The notes: a model not told the origin generated them from the sequence alone. Positions 41,478 to 51,152 are shown, counted from the first letter of the stretch. The stretch is DNA of 64,000 nucleotides from Dichotomicrobium thermohalophilum (GCF_003550175.1 NZ_QXDF01000001.1:334501-398500), one strand, 5' to 3'. Made by a program: numbers and translations.

Positions 41478-42581
41478 TCATCGGAAAGTCTTGCGCGGGT
41501 CGAGCGCGTCGCGCACCGCCTCGCCGATGAAGATCAGAAGGCTCAGCATGATCGCGATGACCATGAACGCCGTGATGCCCAGCCATGGCGCCTGAAGGTT
41601 GTTCTTGCCCTGCGCAAGCAGTTCGCCCAGCGACGGCGAGCCTGGCGGCAGCCCGAAGCCGAGGAAGTCGAGGGAGGTGAGCGTCGTGATCGAGGCGTTC
41701 AGAAGGAACGGCATGAAGGTGATCGTCGCGACCATCGCGTTGGGCAGCAGATGCTTGAACATGATCTTGCCATCGCTCAGCCCCAGCGCGCGCGCCGCGT
41801 GGATATACTCGAAATTGCGTCCTCGGAGGAACTCGGCTCGCACAACTCCGACGAGCGCGACCCAACTGAACAACAGCAATATTCCGAGCAGTATCCAGAA
41901 GTTCGGCTCGATTACCGCCGCGATGATGATGAGAAGGTAGAGTGACGGGATCGCCTGCCAGATCTCGATAACACGCTGAAAGATCAGGTCCGTCCATCCG
42001 CCGAAATAGCCCTGCACCGCGCCGGCGGTGATGCCGATGATCGACGAGAAGAAGGTCAGGGTCAGCCCGAACAGGACGGATATTCGGAAGCCATAGATCA
42101 CGCGCGCAAGCACGTCCCGCCCCTGGTCGTCTGTGCCGAGCAGGTTCTCGGAGGATGGTGGCGCCGGCGCCGGCACCGGAAGGTCCAGATTGATCGTGTC
42201 GTAGCTGTAGCGGATTGGCGGCCAAATCATCCAGCCGCCGGCATCGTGGATCAGGTCCTGGACATAGGGGTCGCGGTAGTCCGCCTCGGTCGTGAACTCG
42301 CCGCCGAACGCCGTCTCCGGGTAGAATTCAAAGATGGGCGTATAAAAGTCGCCCTCGTAGCGGATGAGGATCGGCTTGTCGTTCGCGATGAATTCGGCAA
42401 ACAGCGAGAGAATGAAAAGGATCAGGAAGATCCAAAGGCTCCAGAAGCCGCGCCGGTTCGCCTTGAAGTTGTTCCAGCGGCGCTTGTTGAGCGGCGACAA
42501 CTCGAACCAGCGGCGCCGCGGCGGAACCGCCGCGCCAGCTTCGATGTAGCCTTCCAGTTCGCGGCTGACCTTCTGTTCCAT
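41478..42581 (-). CDS. yejE: Peptide ABC transporter permease (YejE)
   Basis: A 367-residue DppC-type permease. An N-terminal cytoplasmic stretch and one membrane helix are followed by a ~110-residue periplasmic insertion (ENLLGTDDQGRDVLARVIYG marks the family core start) and five further helices; the EAA coupling loop reads ARALGLSDGKIMFKHLLPN. It lies 6 bp from yejB and 7 bp from yejF. Confidence 0.93.
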   Translation of the reverse strand: MEQKVSRELEGYIEAGAAVPPRRRWFELSPLNKRRWNNFKANRRGFWSLWIFLILFILSLFAEFIANDKPILIRYEGDFYTPIFEFYPETAFGGEFTTEADYRDPYVQDLIHDAGGWMIWPPIRYSYDTINLDLPVPAPAPPSSENLLGTDDQGRDVLARVIYGFRISVLFGLTLTFFSSIIGITAGAVQGYFGGWTDLIFQRVIEIWQAIPSLYLLIIIAAVIEPNFWILLGILLLFSWVALVGVVRAEFLRGRNFEYIHAARALGLSDGKIMFKHLLPNAMVATITFMPFLLNASITTLTSLDFLGFGLPPGSPSLGELLAQGKNNLQAPWLGITAFMVIAIMLSLLIFIGEAVRDALDPRKTFR

Positions 42582-42587
42582 GGTCGA

Positions 42588-43697
42588 TCAGACCTCCCGC
42601 GACTCGAAGTCAATGCGCGGATCAATCCAAGTATAGGTCAGATCCGAGATCAGATTGATGATCAGCCCCATCAGCGAAAAGATGTACAGGGTGGCAAAAA
42701 CCACCGGGTAATCACGGTTCACGATCGACTCGAATGACAGCAGCCCCAGCCCGTCCAGCGAGAAGATCGTCTCGATCAAAAGCGAGCCGGTAAAGAACGC
42801 CGCGATGAACGCGCCGGGGAAGCCCGCGACAATGATCAGCATCGCATTGCGGAACACATGGCCATAGAGCACCCGTGTTTCGCTCAGGCCCTTGGCGCGC
42901 GCAGTCATCACGTACTGCTTCTTGATCTCGTCCAGAAACGAGTTTTTCGTCAGGAACGTGGTGGTCGCAAACGCCGACAGCGACAGCGCCAGCAGCGGCA
43001 GCGTCAGGTGCCAGAAATAGTCGACGATCTTCATCGGCAGGCTGAGTTCATCCCAGTTGTCCGATGTCAGGCCGCGCAGCGGGAACCAGTCGAGGAACGT
43101 GCCGCCCGCGAACAGTACGATCAGCAGGACCGCGAACAGAAAGCCCGGGATCGCGTAGGCGATCACGATCACGCTGCTGGTCCACACGTCAAAGCTGGTG
43201 CCGTCCTTCACGGCCTTGCGGATACCCAGCGGAATCGAAATGCCGTAAGAGATAAGCGTCATCCACAGACCGAGCGAGATCGAAACCGGCAACTTCTCGG
43301 CGATCAGGTCTATGACGCCCACGTCGCGGAAATAGCTCTCCCCGAAATCAAAGGTGATGTAGTTCCACATCATCATCAGGAAGCGCTCGTGCGGCGGCTT
43401 GTCGAAGCCGAACTGCTTTTCGAGCTTCTCGATAAATTCGGGGTCGAGGCCCTGGGCGCCCCGATACTGCGACGAGGTATCGCCGCCACCAGCCTCACCG
43501 GACGCAGCCGCGCCGAAATCGCCCTCCGCCGTGCCGCCGACGCGGGCCGTGGCCGCGACATCCGTGCCGGTGAGCTGGGCTATGACGCGCTCGACCGGGC
43601 CGCCGGGCGCGAACTGCACGATGATGAAGCTCACGACCATGATCCCGAACAGCGTTGGGATCATCAGCAGCAGACGACGAATGATATAGGCTGTCAT
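42588..43697 (-). CDS. yejB: Peptide ABC transporter permease (YejB)
   Basis: A 369-residue DppB-type permease. Helix 1 begins [20 protein letters not shown]; it is followed by a long Gly/Ala-rich periplasmic loop (~45-95), longer than in DppB but usual for YejB; the coupling loop is [20 protein letters not shown]. It is preceded by a 68-bp gap after the second binding protein gene. Confidence 0.93.
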   Translation of the reverse strand: MTAYIIRRLLLMIPTLFGIMVVSFIIVQFAPGGPVERVIAQLTGTDVAATARVGGTAEGDFGAAASGEAGGGDTSSQYRGAQGLDPEFIEKLEKQFGFDKPPHERFLMMMWNYITFDFGESYFRDVGVIDLIAEKLPVSISLGLWMTLISYGISIPLGIRKAVKDGTSFDVWTSSVIVIAYAIPGFLFAVLLIVLFAGGTFLDWFPLRGLTSDNWDELSLPMKIVDYFWHLTLPLLALSLSAFATTTFLTKNSFLDEIKKQYVMTARAKGLSETRVLYGHVFRNAMLIIVAGFPGAFIAAFFTGSLLIETIFSLDGLGLLSFESIVNRDYPVVFATLYIFSLMGLIINLISDLTYTWIDPRIDFESREV

Positions 43698-43765
43698 GAT
43701 GCGTGAACCTTTTGCGGACCAATCGAGGGCGCGTCAATGGGGCGCGCTCGTCGCGCGCAGCTTTT

Positions 43766-45634
43766 CTAGCGCGCATCCTCCAGCCGGGCCGCTTTGTCCT
43801 CGTCATACCACCAGGTTTCGATCACGCCACGATCATAAGGCGGTTTTGTTTCCGGCCAGGAAAATTTGTTCCAGAACGCGAGGTGATGCGAGGTTTTATA
43901 CCATTGCGGGACCCAGTAATGGCCGGCGCGCAACACCCGGTCCAGCGCCCGTGCGGCCGTCTGCATCTCCTCGCGCGTCTCGGCGGCCAGAACTTCGTCG
44001 ATCAGCGCATCGACCACGGGCGAGGAAACTCCGGCGAGATTGAAACTGCCCTTCGCCCCTGCAGCGTCACTGCCGAAGTAGTTGCGAAGCTCCGGCCCCG
44101 GTGTCTGGTTGAGCACGAAGCGCTGCGTGGTGATGTCGAAATCGAAGCTCTTCATCCGCTCCTGGAATTGCGACGGGTCGACCCGGCGGATGCGCGCGTC
44201 GATCCCGATCATCTCCAGGTTCTTCACATAGGGACCGATCACGCGCTCGAACGTCGGCGAGAAGATCAGGAACTCGATTTCCAGCGGCTCGCCGGTTTCC
44301 GCATTCACGCGCCGGCCGTCGCGGATCACCCAGCCTGCCTCGTTTAGCAGGCGGGAAGCTTGGCGCAGCAGTCGGCGATCACGCCCCGAGCCGTCGCTCT
44401 TCGGCGGCACATAGGCGTCTTCGAACACGCTCTCCGGCAGTTGGTCGCGATAAGGCTCCAGCAGCGCAAGCTCCGCCTCGCTCGGCTTTCCTTGCGCCTT
44501 CAGCGCGGAGTTTTCGAAGTAACTCGCCGTACGCTCATACAGGCCATAGAACAGGTGCTTGTTCGTCCACTGGAAGTCAAACGCATAGTCGAGCGCCAGG
44601 CGCACGCGCCGGTCAGCGAATTTCTCGCGCCGCGTGTTGATGAAAAAGCCCTGCGCGCCGGACGGACGACCATCTTCGAGCGTGAGCAGCTTCATCTGTC
44701 CTGAACGAACTTGCTGGATATCGTATTCCGTCGCCCAGGATTTCGACGTGAACTCCTCGCGCAGGTCGAACTCCCCGGCTTTCAGGGCCTCCAGCTCAGC
44801 GGTGCGGTCGCGGAAGTACTCATAGCGCAGTTCGCCAAAATTGTACCGGCCCTGATTGACCGGCAAATGCCAGCCCCAGTACCCCTCCCGGCGGCGCAGG
44901 GTGACGAAGCGGCCCTGCTTGAAGTCGACGACCTCATACGGCCCAGAGCCAAGTGGCGGCTCAAGCGTCGATTGGTTGAAGGGCTGCTCCTGATAATACG
45001 CCTTCGACAGGATCGGCAGTTCCGCGATCATCATCGGCAGGCGGCGCTTGCCCGGGGCGTTGAAGGTGAAGCGGACGGTGTGATCGTCCAGCGCCTCGGC
45101 CTTTTCGACATCGCGCAGCATGGCGTTGTAGATCGGGCGACCGTTGCGCTTCAGCGTTTCGTAGGTGAAGACAACGTCCTCCGCCGTCACCGGCGAGCCG
45201 TCGGCGAACTCCGCCTCGGGTCGCATGTAGAAGGTCACGCCGCTACGGTCCGGCTCCAGCTTGGCTGAATGGGCGACAAGGCCGTAGACAGCGTCCGGTT
45301 CGTCATAGGCGCGTGTCATCAGGCTGTCGAACAGGAGCGCCATGCCCTGCGCCGCGTCACCCTTGATGATGAAGGGGTTGAAGCTGTTGAACGTGATGAC
45401 GCCGGCCGTTCCGATCATCGACAGGCTGCCGCCCACCGGCGCGTCCGGGTTGACATAGTCGAAATGCTTGAAGTCGGGCGGATATTTCAGTTCGCCAAAT
45501 GCCGAGAGGCCATGCCGCGCCCCCTCAGGCGTGTCGCCCGCCATCGCGGGTGCCGGCCCGGCGACAGCAACCGCGAGCAGGCCGAACAGTAAAAGCAGAG
45601 GCCGCAAACCGCCGCGCATCATCGCACCGCTCAT
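43766..45634 (-). CDS. yejA: Extracellular solute-binding protein, family 5 (YejA paralogue, distal copy)
   Basis: A 622-residue periplasmic binding protein of the SBP_bac_5 (YejA/DppA) class with a signal peptide of about 32 residues (LLLLFGLLAVAVAGPAPAMA). It would bind peptides or a peptide-like molecule for YejBEF. SAVFTYETLKRNGR, EPPLGSGPYEVVDF and FFINTRREKFADRRVRLALDYAFDF are family landmarks. Its ATG overlaps the stop of the upstream paralogue (ATGA), showing translational coupling. It is clearly related to that paralogue but diverged throughout. Confidence 0.93.
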   Translation of the reverse strand: MSGAMMRGGLRPLLLLFGLLAVAVAGPAPAMAGDTPEGARHGLSAFGELKYPPDFKHFDYVNPDAPVGGSLSMIGTAGVITFNSFNPFIIKGDAAQGMALLFDSLMTRAYDEPDAVYGLVAHSAKLEPDRSGVTFYMRPEAEFADGSPVTAEDVVFTYETLKRNGRPIYNAMLRDVEKAEALDDHTVRFTFNAPGKRRLPMMIAELPILSKAYYQEQPFNQSTLEPPLGSGPYEVVDFKQGRFVTLRRREGYWGWHLPVNQGRYNFGELRYEYFRDRTAELEALKAGEFDLREEFTSKSWATEYDIQQVRSGQMKLLTLEDGRPSGAQGFFINTRREKFADRRVRLALDYAFDFQWTNKHLFYGLYERTASYFENSALKAQGKPSEAELALLEPYRDQLPESVFEDAYVPPKSDGSGRDRRLLRQASRLLNEAGWVIRDGRRVNAETGEPLEIEFLIFSPTFERVIGPYVKNLEMIGIDARIRRVDPSQFQERMKSFDFDITTQRFVLNQTPGPELRNYFGSDAAGAKGSFNLAGVSSPVVDALIDEVLAAETREEMQTAARALDRVLRAGHYWVPQWYKTSHHLAFWNKFSWPETKPPYDRGVIETWWYDEDKAARLEDAR

Positions 45635-47496
45635 TGTGCCGCCTGCGCGCTCTGCCCGCCGTCAGGATCGTACCACCAGATCTGATTGAAGCCGATGGCG
45701 CGGTCCGGCAAGGGGTCAGGGTGGTCAAACTTGTTCCAATAGGCGATTCGGACCGCCGGAGAGAACCACTGCGGTACGACGTAATGGTTCCAGAGCAGTA
45801 CGCGGTCCAGTGCGCGCGTCGCCGCGACAAGCTCGGCCCGGTCCTTGGCGAAGATGATCTTGTCGATCAGTTCGTCGACCGCGGGGTTCTTGATGCCGAT
45901 CGTATTGCGGCTGCCCGGTGTCTTTGCCGCGCGTGAGCCCCAGAAGTCGCGCTGTTCGTTGCCCGGTGATTCCGACTGCGGGAAGCTGTCGACGATGACG
46001 TCGAAATCGAAATTGTTGGTGCGCTCCTGGTACTGCGAGGAGTCGACGACCCGCACGGAAACATCCATACCAATGCGCTTGAGCTTCTGCGTGTAGGGCA
46101 GGACGACCCGCTCCATCGCGGGCGATTGCAGCAGGAACTCGACCGTAAATGGCTCACCCGTCTCTGTGTTGACGAGTTGGCCCTGGCTCGTCTCCCAGCC
46201 GGCTTCGCGCAGGAGAGACAGCGCTTCGCGCAGGTTGCGCCGCATGGCGCGGCGGCCGCCGCCTTCCGGGTTGACGTATTCCTTGGTCAGCACCTCTTCC
46301 GGCACGTATTCGGGGTACTTCTCGCGGAGCTTTTGAAGGATTTCGCGCTCGCGCCCCTCGGGCAGACCCTGCCAGGCCAGCTCGGTATTCTCGAAGTAGC
46401 TGTCCGTGCGCTCGTACTGGCCGTAGAACAGCGTCTTGTTCGTCCACTCGAAGTCGAAGGCATAGTTGAACGCCCGGCGCACGCGCGGGTCGGCGAACTG
46501 GTCGCGCCGCGTGTTGAAGACAAAAGCCTGCATCGGCTGCGGCGTGTCCAACTCCACCGCGCGCTTGATCACATCCCCGCGGTTGTGGGCGGGGAAGTCG
46601 TAGCCGGTGGCCCAGTTCTTCGCGCTGTTCTCGACATAGAAATCGATCTTGCCGGCGGTGAACGCCTGGAACGCCACGGTCGAGTCGCGGTAATACTCGT
46701 ATTTGACCCGGTCGAAGTTGTAATGCCCCTTGCGCACCGGCAGGTCCTGCGCCCAGTAGTCGTCAACGCGCTCATAGACGATGCGTCGGCCGCCCTCGAC
46801 TTCGACAATGCGGTAAGGCCCGGATCCGAGCGGCGGCTTCAGGGTGGTTTCGGCGGGATCACGCCCTTCCGAGCCGTCAAAATAATGCTTCGGGAACACG
46901 CGCAGCTGTCCGATGATCAGCGGCAATTCGCGGTTGTTCTTGACGTCGAAATAGAACGTCACTTCACGTTCGCCGGTCTTTTCCGCGCGCGTCACGTTGG
47001 CGTAATACGCCGTGTAGAACGGGTTGTTTTCCTTCAGAGTCTTGAAGGAGAAGATCACGTCTTCCGCCGTAATCGGTTCGCCGTCATGCCAGCGCGCTTC
47101 CGCGCGCAGCCCAAACGTCGCGGAAGAATAATCTTCCGGATAAGACACCCACTCGGCGATGAGCCCGTACTCGGTGGAGGCTTCATCGAGGCTGGTGGTC
47201 ATCAGCGGCTCGAACAGGAGGCCGAGCCCTTGCGCCTTGTTGCCCTTGAGGGGGATCGGGTTGACCGAGTCGAATGTGCCGAATGCCCATAGATTGACGT
47301 CGCCGCCCTTCGGCGCGTCCGGGTTCGCATATGGGAAATGGGGGAAATCAGGCGGAAGTTGCGGTTCCGGGGTGATCAGCGAGAGGCCGTGATGCTTTTT
47401 CCGGGCCGTGTCCGAAGACGTTTCGGCAAAAGCCGCGGGGGCGGACAGGATCAGCCCAAGAAGGGCAAGGAAAACGGCAAGGCTACGGCAAACCAT
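45631..47496 (-). CDS. yejA: Extracellular solute-binding protein, family 5 (YejA paralogue, proximal copy)
   Basis: A 621-residue SBP_bac_5 protein, first gene of the Yej unit. The signal peptide (LAVFLALLGLILSAPAAFA, cleavage near residue 25) starts at the ATG at 47496, which has CGGGAGTATC upstream; the frame extends 10 residues further without need. Shared landmarks with the next gene are KPPLGSGPYRIVEV, FVFNTRRDQFADPRVRRAFNYAFDF and the C-terminal VDELIDKI...RALDRVLLWNHYVVPQW. Two binding proteins for one permease pair could widen the substrate range. Confidence 0.93.
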   Translation of the reverse strand: MVCRSLAVFLALLGLILSAPAAFAETSSDTARKKHHGLSLITPEPQLPPDFPHFPYANPDAPKGGDVNLWAFGTFDSVNPIPLKGNKAQGLGLLFEPLMTTSLDEASTEYGLIAEWVSYPEDYSSATFGLRAEARWHDGEPITAEDVIFSFKTLKENNPFYTAYYANVTRAEKTGEREVTFYFDVKNNRELPLIIGQLRVFPKHYFDGSEGRDPAETTLKPPLGSGPYRIVEVEGGRRIVYERVDDYWAQDLPVRKGHYNFDRVKYEYYRDSTVAFQAFTAGKIDFYVENSAKNWATGYDFPAHNRGDVIKRAVELDTPQPMQAFVFNTRRDQFADPRVRRAFNYAFDFEWTNKTLFYGQYERTDSYFENTELAWQGLPEGREREILQKLREKYPEYVPEEVLTKEYVNPEGGGRRAMRRNLREALSLLREAGWETSQGQLVNTETGEPFTVEFLLQSPAMERVVLPYTQKLKRIGMDVSVRVVDSSQYQERTNNFDFDVIVDSFPQSESPGNEQRDFWGSRAAKTPGSRNTIGIKNPAVDELIDKIIFAKDRAELVAATRALDRVLLWNHYVVPQWFSPAVRIAYWNKFDHPDPLPDRAIGFNQIWWYDPDGGQSAQAAQ

Positions 47497-47668
47497 GATA
47501 CTCCCGGACGATGCTGAATGCGCCAAGAGGCCGGGCGATTAACCTGCGCCGACCTCGCTCTGAGAGGTCTTTTAACATGCCCCGTCAGCGCATCCAGCGG
47601 CAAATTAAAAAACCTCCATCGCCAGTTTTCTGGTTCAAGAAGCTCACGGAAATCTCGTCGAGAATGGC

Positions 47669-47693
47669 GGGCGCGCCACGCAAGGACGCGCCC
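47669..47693 (-). terminator. Hairpin downstream of the cytochrome gene
   Basis: GGGCGCGCC (47669-47677) and GACGCGCCC (47685-47693) form a 9-bp stem with one G-T wobble and a 7-nt loop, 9 bp past the stop of the minus-strand cytochrome gene. There is no U-tract, so this is a tentative terminator or 3' stabiliser. Confidence 0.4.
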
Positions 47694-47701
47694 AGCCAGC
47701 A

Positions 47702-48895
47702 TCAGTTCGCGCTGGCATCGCCTTCCAGGCTCGCGGCCTCGGTTTCGGATCCGGCGCCATCGGCCTGAGCCGCATCCTCGCCGGTCTCCGCCTGGCCGGT
47801 ATCCTGCTCGGTTCCGGGGAGCGGAGGCGCTTCGCCAAGCGAGGCGAGATAGGCGATGATGTCGGCCCGCTTGGCATCGTCCTTCACACCCTGATAGGCC
47901 ATGGTAGTTCCGGGCACGTAATCCATCGGGTTGGCGAGCCATTCATTCATCCGCTCGTAGGTCCACTTGCCGTCAAGCCCTTTGAGCGCGTTGGAGTAGC
48001 CGAAGCCATCAACTGCAGCGATGTCGCTGCCCATGATGCCGTAGAGATTCGGCCCGACGCGGTTGGGACCGCCTTCCTCGAAAGTGTGGCACGCAGAGCA
48101 GACGCGAATCGCCTTTTCTCCCTCAGCCGCGCTGGCATCGGCGAACATGGCGGCCAGCTTGTCTTCGCCTGCAGGAGCTTCCGCGGTTTCCGCGGCCTCT
48201 TCCGTGGCAGCTTCTTCGGTCGCGGCTTCCTCGCCCGCCGGCTCCTCGGCCTGAGCAGCCTGTTCCTCGCCGGCGGCTTCGCCCTCTTCAGCCGGCGCAG
48301 CCTCAGGCGCGGCAGCCTGTTCGGTCTCGGCCGGCGCCTCGGCGGTCTCCTCCGGTTCCGGGTACGGCGGCGTATCACCAAGTGACGCGAGATAAGCGAT
48401 CATGTCCGCGCGGTCCTGCGGGTCCTTGATTCCCGCATAGCCCATGCTGGTGCCTGGCACGCAATCCGAGGGATTCTTCAGAAAGCAGTCCAGCTTCTCA
48501 TAGGTCCATTCGCCGCCATATTCCTGAAGCGCGCTGGAGTAAGAGAAGCCATCCACCGAGGCGACGTCGCGTCCCGGCACGGCATAGAGATTTGGGCCGA
48601 CGCGGTTGGGACCGCCTTCCTCAAACACATGGCAAGCCGTGCATTGGCGCGATACCGTCTCGCCAGCCGCCGGGTCTGCGGCTGCCAGCCGGACCGGAAG
48701 CGGTTCGACCTTCGGCGCTTCTTCTTCCTTCTGCCCGGCTTCGGCTGTCTGGGTCTCCTCCTCGACCTGGACGACCTGGTACTCGCCCGGCCCGCCTTCG
48801 GGATACAGAATCGAAATCGCCGTGTTGCCCCCAATGATCACGAGCAAGCTGAGCAGTACGGCCGCCGCCAGTTTGTTGAACGTCCAGAGATCCAT
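47702..48895 (-). CDS. Membrane-anchored cytochrome c with two class I heme domains
   Basis: A 397-residue protein: N-terminal membrane anchor (~8-27), acidic linker, heme domain 1 with CTACH (85-89) and Met ligand M151 in PGTSMGY, a ~65-residue Ala/Glu-rich linker (~180-245), heme domain 2 with CSACH (266-270) and M332 in PGTTMAY, and an acidic tail. The two domains are clear duplicates (VFEEGGPNRVGPNLY / TFEEGGPNRVGPNLY). Domain 1 carries an additional cysteine pair, C137 and C145. In rhizobia the CycM cytochrome at this position next to kdsB has a single heme and feeds cytochrome oxidase; here the module is doubled. Divergent from kdsB. Confidence 0.93.
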   Translation of the reverse strand: MDLWTFNKLAAAVLLSLLVIIGGNTAISILYPEGGPGEYQVVQVEEETQTAEAGQKEEEAPKVEPLPVRLAAADPAAGETVSRQCTACHVFEEGGPNRVGPNLYAVPGRDVASVDGFSYSSALQEYGGEWTYEKLDCFLKNPSDCVPGTSMGYAGIKDPQDRADMIAYLASLGDTPPYPEPEETAEAPAETEQAAAPEAAPAEEGEAAGEEQAAQAEEPAGEEAATEEAATEEAAETAEAPAGEDKLAAMFADASAAEGEKAIRVCSACHTFEEGGPNRVGPNLYGIMGSDIAAVDGFGYSNALKGLDGKWTYERMNEWLANPMDYVPGTTMAYQGVKDDAKRADIIAYLASLGEAPPLPGTEQDTGQAETGEDAAQADGAGSETEAASLEGDASAN

Positions 48896-49067
48896 GTGCT
48901 GCGATCCTCAAATTCTTACGCTGAGAACGGGTGCCGCCGCGGTCGCGCGGGTGGAAATCGGTTGACCGGCCAGCATGATATAGCTTTTCTTGGTTGCGCT
49001 GTGCAACTTGGATCGGCACGGCCTCGGGGGCGGCCCAGCCCGATCCGCCAACCAACCAAAAACGACA

Positions 49068-49841
49068 ATGACACGCTCGTTAATCATCATTCCAGCGCGG
49101 ATGCAAGCCAGCCGCCTGCCGGGGAAGCCTCTGGTGGAGATCGGCGGCGAACCAATGATTGTTCATGTGTGGCGCCGCGCCGTAGCGGCCAATGCGGGCG
49201 ACGTTTTTGTCGCAACTGATGATCAGGCCATTGCCGATGCGGTGCGTGCGGCCGGTGGCCAGGCGATCATGACACGCGCGGATCATCCCAGCGGGTCGGA
49301 CCGGGTGTACGAAGCCGCGTGCCAGGTCGGGGGCGACGATCCGACGGATATCATCGTGAACATTCAGGGCGATCTGCCGACGCTCGACCCTGCGCTGGTG
49401 CGCGCTTGTGTCGCGCCTCTGGAGCACCCGGAGATCGACATCGCCACCCTTGCGGCGGAGATCGACGACGCCGGCGAGGTTATCGACCCTCATGTGGTCA
49501 AGGTCGTTGCAACGCCGGCGGGCGATGGCGCGACGCTTCGCGCCCTCTATTTCACGAGGGCGGCTGCGCCGGCTGGTTATGGGCCTTTCCTGCACCATAT
49601 CGGCATGTATGCCTATCGGCGCGAGGCGCTTGCACGCTTCGTCTCTTTACCGACTTCGACGCTGGAGAAGCGTGAGCGGCTGGAGCAGCTCCGCGCGCTT
49701 GAAGCCGGGATGAAGTTCGGCGTGCGCGTGGTTGACAGCGTACCGCTGGGGGTTGACACACCAGCTGATCTTGATCGCGCGCGGGCCATCTTCGCCGCCC
49801 AGCAAACCGCGGCCCACGCGCCGGTCGGCGCACAAGGCTGA
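49068..49841 (+). CDS. kdsB: 3-deoxy-manno-octulosonate cytidylyltransferase
   Basis: A 257-residue CMP-Kdo synthetase activating Kdo for lipopolysaccharide. The nucleotide-binding start IIIPARMQASRLPGKPL, ATDDQAI, SGSDRVYEA, NIQGDLPTLDP and the C-terminal LEQLRALEAGMKFGVRVVD are all family landmarks. I start at the ATG at 49068, where homology begins; a reading from 48990 adds 26 unrelated residues. Followed by pheA at 9 bp, as in other Hyphomicrobiales. Confidence 0.95.
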   Translation: MTRSLIIIPARMQASRLPGKPLVEIGGEPMIVHVWRRAVAANAGDVFVATDDQAIADAVRAAGGQAIMTRADHPSGSDRVYEAACQVGGDDPTDIIVNIQGDLPTLDPALVRACVAPLEHPEIDIATLAAEIDDAGEVIDPHVVKVVATPAGDGATLRALYFTRAAAPAGYGPFLHHIGMYAYRREALARFVSLPTSTLEKRERLEQLRALEAGMKFGVRVVDSVPLGVDTPADLDRARAIFAAQQTAAHAPVGAQG

Positions 49842-49850
49842 CAATCCGTT

Positions 49851-50834
49851 ATGACCGAAACGAAAGTGAAAAGGCGCCGCCGCAACACGGCGCAGGCGCC
49901 GCAACGTACTTCCAACGCACAGCCGAACACCGCCGCGAGCGCGACTGCCCCCCGCCGGGCCGCCGGCCGGATCGTCTACCAGGGCGAGCCGGGCGCAAAT
50001 TCGCACATTGCCTGCCGCGACCAGTTCCCGGAAATGGAGGCGGTCGGCTGCGCGACCTTCGAGGATGCGCTGAATTCGGTGCGCCGTGGCGACACCTCCT
50101 GTGCCATGATCCCCATCGAAAACTCGGTGGCCGGACGTGTGGCCGACGTGCATCACTTGCTGCCGGATTCCGGCTTGCAGATCATTGGCGAGCACTTCGA
50201 GCGCATTTCGCATCAGCTTCTGGCGCTGCCGGGCGCGCGGATCGACGATTTGCGCACGGTGCACAGCCATATTCAGGCGCTCGGCCAGTGCCGCCAGGTG
50301 ATCCAGAGCCTTGGGCTGGAGCCGGTCACGCAGGCAGACACCGCCGGCGCGGCCCGTATGATCGCCCGGGCGGGCGATATCACCCAGGCGGCCATCGCTT
50401 CCGAGCTGGCGGCGGAGGTTCATGACCTCCAGATCATGCGCCGCGACATTCAGGACGCCTCGCATAATACGACGCGCTTCCTCGTGCTCGCGCGTGAGCC
50501 GGTGTCGGTGCCGGCCGGGAATGGTCCGGTCATCACCACCTTCGTGTTCCGGGTGCGCAACGTGCCCGCTGCGCTCTACAAGGCGCTAGGCGGCTTTGCA
50601 ACGAACGGCGTGAATATGACCAAGCTGGAATCCTACCAACTCGAAGGTAGCTTCCACGCCACGATGTTCTATGCCGACATCGAGGGGCATCCGGACGAGC
50701 GCCGCGTCCAGCTCGCGCTGGAAGAACTGCACTTCTTTTCCTCAAAGGTGACGTTCCTCGGCACCTATCCGGCCAGCCCGTTGCGCGAGACTTTGGCGGA
50801 AGAGGCGAACGGGCGCCTGAACGAGGCCGACTGA
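49851..50834 (+). CDS. pheA: Prephenate dehydratase
   Basis: A 327-residue monofunctional prephenate dehydratase for phenylalanine synthesis. After a basic, low-complexity N-terminus of ~39 residues (RRRRNTAQAPQRT...), the two-lobed catalytic domain starts IVYQGEPGANSH, with AMIPIENSVAGRV and the catalytic TTRF motif (HNTTRFLVLARE); the C-terminal ACT domain (~222-315) has GGFATNGVNMTKLESYQ, the usual alphaproteobacterial form of the Phe-binding ESRP site. No chorismate mutase domain is fused. It follows kdsB by 9 bp; a short hairpin GGGCGG-tga-CCGCCC lies at 50867-50881. Confidence 0.94.
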   Translation: MTETKVKRRRRNTAQAPQRTSNAQPNTAASATAPRRAAGRIVYQGEPGANSHIACRDQFPEMEAVGCATFEDALNSVRRGDTSCAMIPIENSVAGRVADVHHLLPDSGLQIIGEHFERISHQLLALPGARIDDLRTVHSHIQALGQCRQVIQSLGLEPVTQADTAGAARMIARAGDITQAAIASELAAEVHDLQIMRRDIQDASHNTTRFLVLAREPVSVPAGNGPVITTFVFRVRNVPAALYKALGGFATNGVNMTKLESYQLEGSFHATMFYADIEGHPDERRVQLALEELHFFSSKVTFLGTYPASPLRETLAEEANGRLNEAD

Positions 50835-50967
50835 GCGCGGTTCACCGTTTTTCATGCCTTGTCACAGGGCGGTGACCGCCCATTCCCTCCCGAGACGGCA
50901 AGCCTTATCCTCGTGGTTGTCAACGGCCGAACGGTCTCAGCGCAGCTCTACGGCAAGCGAGCAAGGC

Positions 50968-51093
50968 ATGAAGGGTATCGTGACAATCCTTGTTGCGATG
51001 ATGGTCTTTGGGGCGACAGCGACACACGCGGATCTTCCCAAGGGGCCACCTGCAAAGAACATGCTGACCGCGCCCTGCCAGGAATGCGCCTGA
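50968..51093 (+). CDS. Tiny secreted peptide with C-terminal CxxC, candidate
   Basis: A 41-residue product that is almost entirely a signal peptide (KGIVTILVAMMVFGATATHA) followed by a ~20-residue mature part DLPKGPPAKNMLTAPCQECA. The C-terminal Cys-Gln-Glu-Cys could form a disulfide or bind metal. The ribosome binding site (AGCGAGCAAGGC) is weak, and an upstream in-frame start at 50854 would give a 79-residue product with no sense of homology. It lies between pheA and the convergent patatin-like gene. No family recognised; treated as a candidate gene. Confidence 0.45.
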   Translation: MKGIVTILVAMMVFGATATHADLPKGPPAKNMLTAPCQECA

Positions 51094-51152
51094 GGCGGTC
51101 AGGGCGTTAGATCCTCCTCCTCTCCCTGACTCGGTGGACCGGCGCGGCCGGT

